Positions 1 through 8,723 are shown, numbered from the stretch's first letter. The stretch: 64,000 nucleotides of DNA from Nocardia flavorosea (GCF_015477805.1 NZ_JADLQL010000001.1:62001-126000), one strand, 5' to 3'. Program-made: numbers and translations. Notes: generated by a model from the letters alone, not told the origin.

Positions 1-56
1 CCACCGCTGCCGGCGGCCGGGCGGACGAAACCTACGGCCGAGGAGGTCCACCGGAT

Positions 57-584
57 ATGCGCGGAATCAACCATATCGTCCTGTACGTTTCCGATCTCGC
101 GCGCAGTCTGTCCTTCTACGAGCAAGTACTCGGGTTCCAGCGGCTTCCCGGTGGCTTTCCCGGTGGCGCGTTCCTGCGGCACGCCGGCTCGGCCAACGAT
201 CACGACCTGGGGTTGTTCGAATCCCGTAGCGCGGCCGTCCCGGCGCCTGGATCGGTCGGGATGTATCACGTGGCGTGGGAGGTCGAGACACTGGCCGACC
301 TCGTGGCGGCGCGGCAGCGGCTGTCCGAGGCCGGAGCGTTGACGGGTGCGGGCGATCACGGCTCGACCAAGGCGCTGTACGGCCGCGACCCCGACGGTAT
401 CGAATTCGAGGTGTGCTGGCTAGTCCCCGACGAGCAGGTCGAGGAAGCGCTGCGGGGTGCGTCGATGACCGCGCCACTGGATCTCGCGGCCGAGATCGAA
501 CGGTACGGCGCGAACACCGCGGGCGGTCCGCGCACCGACCCGGCAGTATGGGCGAGGGTCGCGGCGATGCGCACCGCTGAATAG
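57..584 (+). CDS. VOC-family protein (type I extradiol dioxygenase/glyoxalase fold)
   Basis: A 175-residue protein of the vicinal oxygen chelate superfamily. It opens with the usual NHIVLYVSDL strand carrying His6 and continues with FYEQVLGF. A second metal-ligand His lies in MYHVAWEV (about residue 89), and a Glu in the IEFEVCW strand (about 121). This H-H-E triad is typical of metal-dependent VOC enzymes such as catechol 2,3-dioxygenase-like proteins. The start follows a strong AGGAGG at about 41-46. The C-terminal 40 residues after the VOC module are charged and probably helical. The substrate is unknown; ring cleavage of an aromatic intermediate would suit the neighbourhood, but a glyoxalase or isomerase role is equally possible. 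Its promoter probably lies left of the window. Confidence 0.85.
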   Translation: MRGINHIVLYVSDLARSLSFYEQVLGFQRLPGGFPGGAFLRHAGSANDHDLGLFESRSAAVPAPGSVGMYHVAWEVETLADLVAARQRLSEAGALTGAGDHGSTKALYGRDPDGIEFEVCWLVPDEQVEEALRGASMTAPLDLAAEIERYGANTAGGPRTDPAVWARVAAMRTAE

Positions 585-1005
585 GGGTCATCCCACACCT
601 GCGGGCCGCAGCGACCGCATATTGCCCGTCTGCCGGTATCCGCGTGCTCCGGTCGGGTAGGTCGCGGATCGCTACCGCCGGGAGTTTCGATGAAGTCGGG
701 ATACCGCGCGCCCAACCCCGGAGAAACCGGAGGGCACGCCGGCACGGCCGCGGTCGGTCCGGCCGGTTGTCTCTGTTGCGCGGTGGGGGCGGTCCGGCGT
801 CGGACATGAACGGGCCGGCGATCGCCGAAATTCGAAACCGCCGATGAGCAGTGGCGAAGCCGGCCACGAACACATCGCGGGCGTCGCGATGGGACCGGAA
901 GCGATAGACCCGCGATCCCGATGAATGCGGGTCGCCCGCGGTGGTTCGCGACCCGGCGGTCGATGCCGCGTGCCGGGGCCGCGCCTGATCCGGGCACGCG
1001 CCCGA
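585..1005. other. Intergenic gap without a recognisable gene
   Basis: About 420 nt between the VOC gene and the box promoter at 1006. Reading frames here are short or rich in Arg and Pro on both strands and show no family motif. I see no tRNA, clear terminator or repeat. Confidence 0.5.
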
Positions 1006-1055
1006 ATCCATTCAGTGGGAGTCGGCACCGCACGGTGCGCTGCCGACTCTAGCCT
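1006..1055 (+). promoter_or_regulatory. Box promoter 1 (palindrome plus -10 TAGCCT)
   Basis: The box at 1006-1021 reads ATCCATTCAGTGGGAG. TAGCCT at 1050-1055 serves as -10, with its first base 30 nt after box position 15. The promoter faces the SDR at 1138 and leaves a leader of about 75 nt. I see no -35 consensus. Confidence 0.6.
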
Positions 1056-1137
1056 CGACAGCGGTTCTTCCGGGGGTGCCATCAGCCTGAGTGGATGAGG
1101 TGTGAGCCCGGTTTCGACTCGGAACGAGGAGAGAAAC

Positions 1138-1932
1138 ATGGATATGCAGAAGTATGGGCCGTGGGCCGTTATCGCGGGCGGATCCGAGGGGGTCGGGGCC
1201 GAATTCGCGACCCAGCTCGCCGAGCAGGGGATGAACCTGGTGCTGCTGGCGCGCAAGCCGGAGCCGCTGGAAGCCACCGCCGCGGCCTGCCGCGCTCACG
1301 GCGCCGAGGTGCGGACACTGTCGGTCGATCTGCTGGCCGCGGATGCGTTCGACCGGATCCGGGAGGCCACCGATGATCTCGAGGTCGGCCTGTTCATCTA
1401 CAACGCGGGCGCCAACACCTACGGGCACGAATTCGTGACCGGTGATCTCGACCGCTTCCAGGACGTCATCGACCTGAACATCACTGCCCAGCTGAAACTG
1501 GTGCAACATTTCGGCGCGCCCATGCGGGAACGGCGCCGGGGCGGGCTACTACTGGTGGGTTCGCTGAGCGGTTATCTGGGATCGGCGCAGATCAGTGTCT
1601 ATTCGGCGGTCAAATCGTTCTGCCGCACCTTCGCCGAAGGACTGTGGCTGGAGATGAAGGACTACGACGTCGACGTCCTGGAGTTGGTGCTGGGGCTCAC
1701 CCGTACACCGGCCATGGACCGGGCGGGCCTGAAGATGGACCGGCCCGGGCTGCTGGTCTCCGAACCCCGCGATGTCGCGGCCCAGGGTCTGGCGAACCTC
1801 GCCAATGGCCCCGTCGTCGTGGTGAAGCAGTTCGAGGCGGCCGCCGAGAAGAACAGCGGGCACAACCGGGCCGAGCTGCTGCTGGAGGCGCGTGCCTCGG
1901 CGAAGAAGCTGCTTCCGCCGCCGACCGAATGA
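1138..1932 (+). CDS. Short-chain dehydrogenase/reductase (SDR)
   Basis: A 264-residue classical SDR, presumably an NAD(P)-dependent alcohol or ketone oxidoreductase. The cofactor loop is GGSEGVG near residue 14, the structural NAG motif is YNAGANTY, and the active site has GSLSG followed by YSAVK. The C-terminal part after about residue 195 departs from the usual family and ends in an Ala/Glu/Lys-rich tail. The ATG at 1138 has AGGAGA seven bases upstream and fits better than a GTG at 1102. It is the first gene behind box promoter 1 and is followed 56 nt later by another SDR, so the two probably form one transcript. The substrate cannot be told from the sequence. Confidence 0.88.
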   Translation: MDMQKYGPWAVIAGGSEGVGAEFATQLAEQGMNLVLLARKPEPLEATAAACRAHGAEVRTLSVDLLAADAFDRIREATDDLEVGLFIYNAGANTYGHEFVTGDLDRFQDVIDLNITAQLKLVQHFGAPMRERRRGGLLLVGSLSGYLGSAQISVYSAVKSFCRTFAEGLWLEMKDYDVDVLELVLGLTRTPAMDRAGLKMDRPGLLVSEPRDVAAQGLANLANGPVVVVKQFEAAAEKNSGHNRAELLLEARASAKKLLPPPTE

Positions 1933-1988
1933 TGCTGCTACCGCGGCAATTCGGTTGAAACAGTAGTTTCCGGACGGAAGGAACACAC

Positions 1989-2732
1989 GTGAGACTCGAC
2001 GGAAGAGTCGCGATCGTCACCGGCGGAGCCGGTGGTATCGGCCGCGGGATCGTGCGGGCTTTCACCGACGAGGGAGCGTCGGTCGTCTTCGCCGATATCA
2101 ACGCCGAGGCGGGGCGGGCACTGGAGCAGGAACTCCCGGGCCGGGCGAAGTATGTCGATATCGATATCGCGCAAGCGGGCAGCGCCGAGAAGATCTGTGC
2201 GGCAGCGATCGAGACCTTCGGCGCGTTGCATATCCTGGTCAACAATGCCCACGCCTCGCGGCAGGCCCCGCTGGTCGACACCACGCAGGAGATGTTCGAC
2301 CTGTCGTTCGATACCGGGTTCTACCCGACGGTGCGGCTGATGCAGGCCGCGTACCCGCATCTTCGGGAGACCGCGGGCACCGTGATCAATTTCGCGTCCG
2401 GTGCCGGCATCGAGGGGCAGGCCACCCAGGCTTCCTACGCCGCGGCGAAGGAGGCGATCCGGGCAGTCAGCCGCGTGGCGGCCAACGAATGGGCCGCCGA
2501 CAACATCACTGTGAACGTCATCTCGCCGCTGGCGCTCACCGAAGGGGTGCGCGCGTATATCGAGGCGAATCCCGGTGTCGAAGATGCCATGCTGAGCCGG
2601 GTCCCCTTGCGGCGCTTCGGTGATCCACAACAGGATATCGGGCGCGTCGCGGTGTTTCTGGCGAGCGCGGACGCCGACTACATGACCGGTCAGACGCTCA
2701 TGGTCGACGGCGGGACCCAGAAACTCCGATAG
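1989..2732 (+). CDS. Short-chain dehydrogenase/reductase (SDR)
   Basis: A 247-residue classical SDR starting at GTG behind GGAAGGA. The dinucleotide loop is TGGAGGIG, the adenine-site Asp lies in FADI, NNAHA stands in place of the usual NNAG, and the catalytic segment is FASGAG followed by YAAAK. The C-terminal MTGQTLMVDGG is standard for the family. FADINAE after strand 2 suggests NAD(H) preference. It sits 56 nt after the preceding SDR and just before a broken SDR copy, so this spot has seen several SDR duplications. The role is probably oxidation or reduction of a hydroxyl or keto group on a ring or side-chain intermediate. Confidence 0.88.
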   Translation: MRLDGRVAIVTGGAGGIGRGIVRAFTDEGASVVFADINAEAGRALEQELPGRAKYVDIDIAQAGSAEKICAAAIETFGALHILVNNAHASRQAPLVDTTQEMFDLSFDTGFYPTVRLMQAAYPHLRETAGTVINFASGAGIEGQATQASYAAAKEAIRAVSRVAANEWAADNITVNVISPLALTEGVRAYIEANPGVEDAMLSRVPLRRFGDPQQDIGRVAVFLASADADYMTGQTLMVDGGTQKLR

Positions 2733-2735
2733 TCG

Positions 2736-3158
2736 GTGCGCAATCGGATATTCGGCCGGACCGCGCCCTCGGTCGCCTACGCCGCATCCGAGATCGCGGT
2801 GACCCGCCGGGCCCGGCATCACGCCGTGACGGTGGAATGGGCGGGTGCGGGGATCCGGCCCGATGTGCTCGCGCCTGGTGCCATCCTGGCACCGCTACTG
2901 AAGAAGCAGCTCGCCGATGCCGGCCACCGAGCGGCTCCCGCGGCCGATCGGTGGTTTCGCCGGACGCCGGCGATCTGGCGGGACCGGGTGGTCTTCATAC
3001 TGTCGGATGCTGCGCGGTTCCTGTGCGGGATTGTTGTTTTCGTGGACAGCGGCAGCGACGCGTGTTTCCGGGCCGACGGCCGGCCGCACGCTGTTCCGTT
3101 CCGGCGTCTCCCCGCCTGTCTGCGGCATCTCCGCGGCTTCGGCGTGGCCGGCCGGTAG
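2736..3158 (+). pseudogene. Remnant of a third SDR (C-terminal half only)
   Basis: The frame from 2736 aligns by eye with the C-terminal half of a classical SDR. It has a YAASE segment where YxxxK is expected, then VLAPGAILAPLLKKQLAD, VVFILSDAARF and VVFVDSGSDA, the usual C-terminal landmarks. The Rossmann GxxxGxG loop, the NNAG motif and the catalytic Ser are missing, and the active-site Lys is replaced by Glu. It begins four bases after the intact SDR's stop codon, without its own ribosome site. I read it as a decayed, truncated copy rather than a working gene. Confidence 0.6.
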
Positions 3159-3230
3159 CGAAACCGGTGGAACCCCGGCCGCGTCATCAGCTTCTTTCGA
3201 AGCCACGGCCTCGAGTAGCATCGTTTCATG

Positions 3231-3320
3231 TAGAAGCATGTTCTATGTAAGTGTGTCTGCGAGTATTGACAATCGCCTGTTGTTCAGCGATTCTCCAATT
3301 GTAGCTAGAACGCGGTTTCA
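3231..3320 (+). promoter_or_regulatory. Promoter with two TAGAA-type 15-bp palindromes
   Basis: This stretch is AT-rich compared with its surroundings. TTGACA at 3266-3271 and GATTCT at 3289-3294 are spaced 17 nt apart and form a -35/-10 pair. TAGAAGCATGTTCTA (3231-3245) lies upstream, and the related TAGAACGCGGTTTCA (3306-3320) overlaps or follows the expected transcription start. Two similar inverted repeats flanking a promoter suggest a TetR-type repressor operator. The site drives the 3348-8514 operon. Confidence 0.5.
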
Positions 3321-3347
3321 ATAACGATTCTTCGACCGGGAGTGTCC

Positions 3348-4586
3348 ATGGTGACAACAGAAACGCCCTACATTCTCATCTCCGCAGACAGCCATGCCGG
3401 CGCCGATCACGCCACCTACCGCTCGTACCTCGAATCGAAGTGGCAGAGCGAATTCGACGAGTGGCGTGGCGGGTACAAGAACCCCTACCGCGACCTCGTC
3501 GACGACGGACGAACCCGCAACTGGGACAACGAGCGTCGCCTGCGTGAAACGCAGGATGACGGAACCGTGGGCGAGGTGCTGTTCCCGAACACGGTGCCGC
3601 CGTTCTTTCCCAGTGCCGCCGTATTGGCGGGGCCGCCGCGCGCCGAGGACTTCGAGAAGCGTCTGGCCGGGATCCGGGCCCACAATCGCTGGCTGAAGGA
3701 TTTCTGCGCCGACGCCCCCGCCCAGCGTGCAGGTGTCGGGCAAGTGTTCCTGAACGATGTCGACGAGGCGATAGCCGATGTGAAATGGATCAAGGACAAC
3801 GGACTGCGCGGCGGGATCCTGCTCCCGAACCTGGCGCCGGACGTCAAGTGGATCAAACCGTTGTACGACCCGTCCTATGACAGGCTCTGGGCAGTCTGTG
3901 AGGAGCTAGGTGTTCCGGTCAACAGTCACGCGGGCAGCGGGCTACCGGACTACGGCCGGTACAAGACCGCGTCTCTGCTCTACATCAACGAGGTGGGCTT
4001 CTACTCGATGCGCCCGCTGGTCCAGATGATCCTCTCGGGCGTCTTCGAACGGTTCCCGCGGCTGAAGTTCGCCGTATCCGAGCAGGGCTGCGCATGGGCA
4101 CCGGATCTGATGCGCCAACTGGACACCGTGGATCTGCGCGTCAAGCGCACCGGACGGATCGGTGAGCTCTTCTACAGCGAGGACGAGCAGTTGCCGCTGC
4201 GTCCCAGCGAGTACTTCCGGCGCAATGTATGGGTCGGCGCGACGATGCCGTCGGCGCAGGACATGGCCGCGCGCGACACCCTCGGTGCGGGCAAGTTCAT
4301 GTGGGGCAGCGACTACCCGCACAACGAGGGCACCTACCCCTTCACGCGGGAATGCATCCGCCAGGTGATGCACGACGTCGCCGAGACAGAGCTGCGGAAG
4401 CTGCTCGCCGCGAACGCCGCCGAGCTGTACGACTTCGATCTCGAGGCGCTGGCGCCACTGGCGGCGAAGTACGGGCCCACACCGTCGGAGGTGGCCCGGC
4501 CACTCGACGCACTGCCGGAGAACCCCAACGATGTGCTGCTGCGCGAAACGTTCGCGCGCGAACTCGCGGTGGAGCTCGGCGCGTGA
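3348..4586 (+). CDS. Amidohydrolase-2 family TIM-barrel hydrolase
   Basis: A 412-residue protein of the amidohydrolase 2 (ACMSD-like) family of metal-dependent TIM-barrel hydrolases and decarboxylases. Near the N-terminus ISADSHAGAD occupies the strand-1 metal site, with only one His of the usual HxH. A further ligand His follows in VNSHAGSG (about residue 197), and the strand-8 Asp lies in MWGSDYPHNEGTYP. SEQGCAWAPDLM matches the family pattern around the fourth strand. ATG 3348 has GGGAG five bases upstream. It is first in a coupled operon with an SDR, a second amidohydrolase-like protein and a fused acyl-CoA dehydrogenase. This suggests hydrolysis of a C-C or ester bond feeding beta-oxidation, which is an inference. 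Confidence 0.85.
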   Translation: MVTTETPYILISADSHAGADHATYRSYLESKWQSEFDEWRGGYKNPYRDLVDDGRTRNWDNERRLRETQDDGTVGEVLFPNTVPPFFPSAAVLAGPPRAEDFEKRLAGIRAHNRWLKDFCADAPAQRAGVGQVFLNDVDEAIADVKWIKDNGLRGGILLPNLAPDVKWIKPLYDPSYDRLWAVCEELGVPVNSHAGSGLPDYGRYKTASLLYINEVGFYSMRPLVQMILSGVFERFPRLKFAVSEQGCAWAPDLMRQLDTVDLRVKRTGRIGELFYSEDEQLPLRPSEYFRRNVWVGATMPSAQDMAARDTLGAGKFMWGSDYPHNEGTYPFTRECIRQVMHDVAETELRKLLAANAAELYDFDLEALAPLAAKYGPTPSEVARPLDALPENPNDVLLRETFARELAVELGA

Positions 4587-5443
4587 CGGGTCGTCTGCAG
4601 GGGCGGCGGGCGATCGTCACCGGCGCGAGCCGCGGCATCGGAGCGGGTATCGCGCAGCGGCTCGCGGCGGAGGGCGCGGCGGTCGCGATCGTGGCGCGCA
4701 CGCTCGACGATGGCGATTCCCCGCTGGAAGGCTCCCTGCGCAAGACCGCCGAACTGATCGCGGGCGGCGGCGGCAGCGTCGCGACAGTACAAGCGAGCCT
4801 GCAGGATCCGGCATCCCGCGCGCGTATCGTCCCGGCGGCCGAACGCGCGCTGGGCGGGCCGATCGACATCCTCGTCAACAACGCCGCTGCCGCGATCTTC
4901 CAGCCGCTGCGGGACTACCCGGCCAAGCGTGCGCACCTGACATTCGAGGTGAACGTGCACGCGCCGCTCGACCTTGCGCAGCGGGTGATCCCCGGCATGC
5001 GGGAGCGCGGCGCGGGCTGGATCGTCAACATCACCAGCGGCACGGCACACATCCGGCCCGTCGAACCACTGCCTGCGGGTGCCGCCGACCCGGACGCGGA
5101 CGTGCACGGCACCGCGCTCTACGGCGCGAGCAAGGCGGCGCAGGATCGTCTCACCGCGGGCCTGGCCGCGGAACTGAACGGCACCGGCATCCGAGTGAAT
5201 GCGGTCCGCCCCCGCTCGGCGGTAGCGACGCCCGCAGCGCTGGCGGTGGCGTCGAACATGGTCGGCTCCCGGTGGTTCGTGCCCGAGCCGCTCGAGGAAA
5301 TGGTCGAGGCCGTGCTGTGGCAGTGCGATTGCGGCCCCGACTATACGGGCAACGTCGAAGCGAGCCTGGATATCCTCGAACGCGAACGCGTCACGGTCCG
5401 TGATCTGAACGGCGTGACAATCCGGAAGGAGCCGGCCGTATGA
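4583..5443 (+). CDS. Short-chain dehydrogenase/reductase (SDR)
   Basis: A 286-residue SDR starting at a GTG that overlaps the preceding stop codon (GTGA), so the genes are translationally coupled. The cofactor loop is TGASRGIG, followed by VNNAAAA and a catalytic NITSGTAH and YGASK. An insertion of about 15 residues follows strand 2 (ARTLDDGDSPLEGSL region), resembling the SDR at 39728, which has a similar ARSAS...GSLGETVE insertion. The two may be paralogues acting on related substrates. The next gene starts within its stop codon. Confidence 0.87.
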   Translation: MTGRLQGRRAIVTGASRGIGAGIAQRLAAEGAAVAIVARTLDDGDSPLEGSLRKTAELIAGGGGSVATVQASLQDPASRARIVPAAERALGGPIDILVNNAAAAIFQPLRDYPAKRAHLTFEVNVHAPLDLAQRVIPGMRERGAGWIVNITSGTAHIRPVEPLPAGAADPDADVHGTALYGASKAAQDRLTAGLAAELNGTGIRVNAVRPRSAVATPAALAVASNMVGSRWFVPEPLEEMVEAVLWQCDCGPDYTGNVEASLDILERERVTVRDLNGVTIRKEPAV

Positions 5444-6306
5444 CTCCGTACAACGGCATCCCGATCATCGACACACATATCGGATTCCGTGAATCCGGCG
5501 CCGACGAGTACGCCTTCATCAAGCGTCAGACGAAGGACCGGGAGAGCCGGGACGAATTCAGCATGCCCGCCCAGTACATGTTCAAGGGCGTACCCGGCGA
5601 CCTCGACACCGGCGATCCGATTTCGGTGACGCTGCGCGAGATGGACAAGCACGGTATCGAGATCGGGATGGTCAGTATGGCCAAGGAGTCGGGGCAGCGG
5701 GCGGTCCGCCTCCACCCGGACCGGTTCGTGCCGCAGGGGTCGGCGGTCGACCCCAACGACATCATGGGCACGCTGAACCGGATGACCCGGGAATACGAGC
5801 AGTTCGGCATTGTCTCGGTGAGTTCCTTTGCGGCGGGCACATTCCCACAGGTCGCGCTCAACGCCCCGCAGATGTACCCGCTCTACGCCAAATGTGTCGA
5901 ACTCGGCATTCCGATCTTCGCCTGCGCCGGGATCGCCGGACCGCGGGTCAAGTCCGCGGTGCAGCACGTCGAACTGATCGACGATGTGATGTTCGATTTC
6001 CCGGATCTGGTCTTCGTTACGCGGCACGGTTGCGAGCCGTGGGAGGATCTGGCGGTCAAACTGATGCTGAAGTGGCCGAATCTCTACTATTCGACGTCCG
6101 CGTTCGCGCCCAAGCACTATCCGAAGGCCATCGTCGACTACGCCAACACCCGCGGCGCCCACAAGATCATCTACGCCGGGTACTTCCCGGCCGGACTGAC
6201 GTTGGACCGGATCTTCGGCGATATGCCGAAGGTGCCTTTCGATGCCGGTGTCTGGCCCAAGTTCCTGCACGAGAATGCCCGCAAGGTGCTGAAGCTGAAA
6301 GGTTGA
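5440..6306 (+). CDS. Amidohydrolase-2 fold protein with lost metal ligands
   Basis: A 288-residue protein with the overall pattern of the amidohydrolase 2 family: an N-terminal IIDTHIG strand, a RHGCEPWEDLAVKL segment and a C-terminal KIIYAGYFPAGLTLDRI. Three metal-site positions look substituted. The second His of HxH is Gly, the strand that normally offers His reads FACAGIAG, and the usual GSDYP is AGYFP, so the Asp is gone. It overlaps the SDR stop by four bases (ATGA) and precedes the fused acyl-CoA dehydrogenase by six. It could be a metal-free enzyme, a partner subunit of the first amidohydrolase, or a CoA-ester hydratase-like protein. Confidence 0.8.
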   Translation: MTPYNGIPIIDTHIGFRESGADEYAFIKRQTKDRESRDEFSMPAQYMFKGVPGDLDTGDPISVTLREMDKHGIEIGMVSMAKESGQRAVRLHPDRFVPQGSAVDPNDIMGTLNRMTREYEQFGIVSVSSFAAGTFPQVALNAPQMYPLYAKCVELGIPIFACAGIAGPRVKSAVQHVELIDDVMFDFPDLVFVTRHGCEPWEDLAVKLMLKWPNLYYSTSAFAPKHYPKAIVDYANTRGAHKIIYAGYFPAGLTLDRIFGDMPKVPFDAGVWPKFLHENARKVLKLKG

Positions 6307-6312
6307 TCCGGC

Positions 6313-8514
6313 ATGGCGATCGGTATCGGACCCGACCACGACGCGCTCGCAGACTCTCTGGCGCGCTTCGCCGCGCGGGCCACACCCGTTCATCGGACCC
6401 GGTTGCAGTTCGCGCAACTCGCGAGGGGCGAGCGGCCGGCCCACTGGGACCAGCTGGGGGCCATGGGTATTCCGTCGCTGCACCTCGCCGAGGAGTTCGG
6501 CGGTGCCGGCGCGGGTCTGCTGGAACTCGCGGTAGCGCTGGAACAGTCGGGACACGGCCTCATCCCGGGCCCGCTGCTGCCGACGGTCACCGCGAGCGCC
6601 GTGGTCCAGGCGCACGGCACCAATGCCGCGCGCAAGGAGTGGCTGCCGCGCTTCGCCGCCGGCGCTACCGGCGCGTGCGGGCTGGAACCCGGAACCGTCA
6701 CGCTCGCGGGAGACGGCGACGAGATCACCGCTTCCGGGACCACCGTCCCGATCCTGGGTGCCGTCGGCGCCGACGTACTGGTACTGGCCGGTCGGTGCGA
6801 GGACACGGTTGTCTGGTTCGTGGTCCCCGCGGACCTCGACGGGATCGGCTGCACCGCAGAAGAAGGTGTCGATCTCACCCGCGATATCGGACGGATCCAG
6901 CTGTCGGAGGTCAGAGTTGCCGCCGAGCACATCCTCGGCGCAGTGCCGGACGAGGTGGCGTCACTGGCGGCCGTCCTGGGGTGCGCCGAATCCGTCGGGA
7001 TTGCCCGCTGGGCGCAGGAGACGAGCCTGGCGTACGCGAAGATTCGCGAGCAGTTCGGCCGGCCGATCGGGTCGTACCAGGCGATCAAGCACAAATGCGC
7101 GCAGCTGTTCATCCGGCTCGAGGTGCTGACCGGCGCCGTGTGGGATGCGGCGACGGCCGCGGACGGCGGCGACCCGCAGCAGGCGGCCCTCGCCGCGGCA
7201 CGGGCGGCGACGGTGTGCCGCCGCGAGGCCGTCGATATGGTCCTGGACAGCCTGACGTTGCTGGGCGGTATCGGCAATACGTGGGAGCACGACATCCACC
7301 TGTACTGGCGGCGGGCAGCGAGCCTGCTGGCGCTCGGGGGCTCGCCGGAAGAGTGGGCCCGCCGCGCCGGTGACCTGGCACTGACCACCGAGCGCCACAC
7401 CGCTCTCGGCATCGAGGACCGCCCGAAGTTCCGGGCCGGAGTATCCGCGACCATCGCCGAGGCGGCCGCGCTGGATCCGCCGGCGGCGCGGGTGCTGCTC
7501 GCCGACCGTGGCCTGGTGGCGCCGCACTATCCAGCACCGTACGGGCTGAGTGCGGATACTGCCGGACAGCTCATCGTCGCCGAGGAGTTCGACCGCGCGG
7601 GGATGCCCCAGCCCACCACCGTCATCGGCGAGTGGGCGCTGCCGTCGATCCTTCAGTACGGAACCGACGACCAGATGGCGCGGCTCGTCGCCCCGACCCT
7701 GCGCGGCGAGATCGTGTGGTGCCAGTTGTTCTCCGAGCCCGGTGCCGGCTCCGATCTGGCATCGCTCACCACGTCCGCCACCAAGGTGGCGGGCGGCTGG
7801 CGCATCGACGGCCGGAAGGTGTGGACCTCCAAAGCGCACGAGGCGCACTGGGGAATCTGTCTGGCCCGCACCGATCGGGACGCCCCCAAGCATCGGGGAA
7901 TCGGTTTCTTCCTGGTCGATATGAGCGCACCGGGTGTGGAGGTGCGGCCGTTGCGGGAGGCCAACGGCGACAGCATGTTCAACGAGGTTGCGCTCGAGGC
8001 CGTGTTCGTACCCGACGCCGACCTGGTCGGCGCGCCGGGGGAGGGCTGGAAGGTGGCGCGCACGACGCTGGCGAACGAGCGGGTAGCGATGGGCACCACC
8101 CCGGTTGCCGGCAACTACCGTTTCGACCCGGTCGAGGTCGTCCGCGCGCTCGACCCCGCCGCCCGGTCGGAGGCGCTGCCGGCACTCGGCCGGATCACCT
8201 CCGGCACCGGCGCTCTCGACGCCGTCGCGCACCGCAGCATTCTCCAGCGGCTTTCGGGCTCGGCGCCCGGTGTCGAGGCCAGCGTGCTCAAAGCCGCTTC
8301 CGCCCGGCACATCACCGACGCCGCCGCGCAGGTGTTCGAGTGGTTCGGGTCCGAGGCGGCCGTCGGCAGCCTCGGACCAGACGTTGCCGGTGGCGGACGG
8401 GCGGCCAAGGCCTACCTGTCGACGCCGTCGCTGTTGATCGGCGGCGGCACACTCGAGATTCAGCTGAATGTGATCGCCGAGCAGATCCTCGGCCTGCCGA
8501 GGGACCCGCGGTGA
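6313..8514 (+). CDS. Fused double acyl-CoA dehydrogenase
   Basis: At 733 residues this is about twice a normal acyl-CoA dehydrogenase. Residues 1 to about 360 form one unit ending in LLGGIGNTWEHDIHLYWRRA, a pattern known in steroid-type dehydrogenases, where the TWEHD Glu is a candidate base. Residues about 370-733 form a second unit with the FAD/substrate segment FSEPGAGSDL, the WTSKA strand and a C-terminal GGGTLEIQLNVIAEQILGLP. Mycobacterial sterol side-chain dehydrogenases are alpha2beta2 heterotetramers, and some, such as FadE34, are single-chain fusions; this fits that architecture. It closes the operon begun at 3348. The likely role is alpha,beta-dehydrogenation of a bulky acyl-CoA. 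Confidence 0.88.
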   Translation: MAIGIGPDHDALADSLARFAARATPVHRTRLQFAQLARGERPAHWDQLGAMGIPSLHLAEEFGGAGAGLLELAVALEQSGHGLIPGPLLPTVTASAVVQAHGTNAARKEWLPRFAAGATGACGLEPGTVTLAGDGDEITASGTTVPILGAVGADVLVLAGRCEDTVVWFVVPADLDGIGCTAEEGVDLTRDIGRIQLSEVRVAAEHILGAVPDEVASLAAVLGCAESVGIARWAQETSLAYAKIREQFGRPIGSYQAIKHKCAQLFIRLEVLTGAVWDAATAADGGDPQQAALAAARAATVCRREAVDMVLDSLTLLGGIGNTWEHDIHLYWRRAASLLALGGSPEEWARRAGDLALTTERHTALGIEDRPKFRAGVSATIAEAAALDPPAARVLLADRGLVAPHYPAPYGLSADTAGQLIVAEEFDRAGMPQPTTVIGEWALPSILQYGTDDQMARLVAPTLRGEIVWCQLFSEPGAGSDLASLTTSATKVAGGWRIDGRKVWTSKAHEAHWGICLARTDRDAPKHRGIGFFLVDMSAPGVEVRPLREANGDSMFNEVALEAVFVPDADLVGAPGEGWKVARTTLANERVAMGTTPVAGNYRFDPVEVVRALDPAARSEALPALGRITSGTGALDAVAHRSILQRLSGSAPGVEASVLKAASARHITDAAAQVFEWFGSEAAVGSLGPDVAGGGRAAKAYLSTPSLLIGGGTLEIQLNVIAEQILGLPRDPR

Positions 8515-8524
8515 ACCGGGTGCC

Positions 8525-8540
8525 GACCGGATCACCGGTC
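8525..8540 (+). terminator. Hairpin after the acyl-CoA dehydrogenase
   Basis: A perfect GACCGG/CCGGTC stem with an ATCA loop lies 11 nt after the stop. There is no U-tract, as is common in actinobacteria. Confidence 0.4.
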
Positions 8541-8723
8541 GTGTCCTGGTTGCCCATGGCGACCGTATCGACGTGATGGTGGCTTCGGCCGGTCGAGACG
8601 AGCCTGCGCTCGGCATCGTGGAGGAGTCAGGGCGAGTGACATACGACGTACCGGGCGGGTACCTTGCGCGCCCCCGGCAGCGGGCCAGGGGATCGCGAGG
8701 TGACGACCACTAGGCTGCTCCCC

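Noticed and set aside
3231..3320. Canonical KstR binding site
   Set aside because: The half-sites TAGAAC/GTTCTA are similar, but the spacing is one base longer than the 14-bp KstR palindrome in both copies, so the identity is not claimed.
5341..6930. A 529-codon open frame on the minus strand opposite the amidohydrolase-like and dehydrogenase genes
   Set aside because: The sequence is Arg/Gly/Asp-rich with no family motif and mirrors plus-strand codons; long antisense frames are expected at this GC content. The same applies to long minus frames at 6961-8616, 37000-38802 and 48989-50833 and plus frames at 5892-7373 and 15532-16686.
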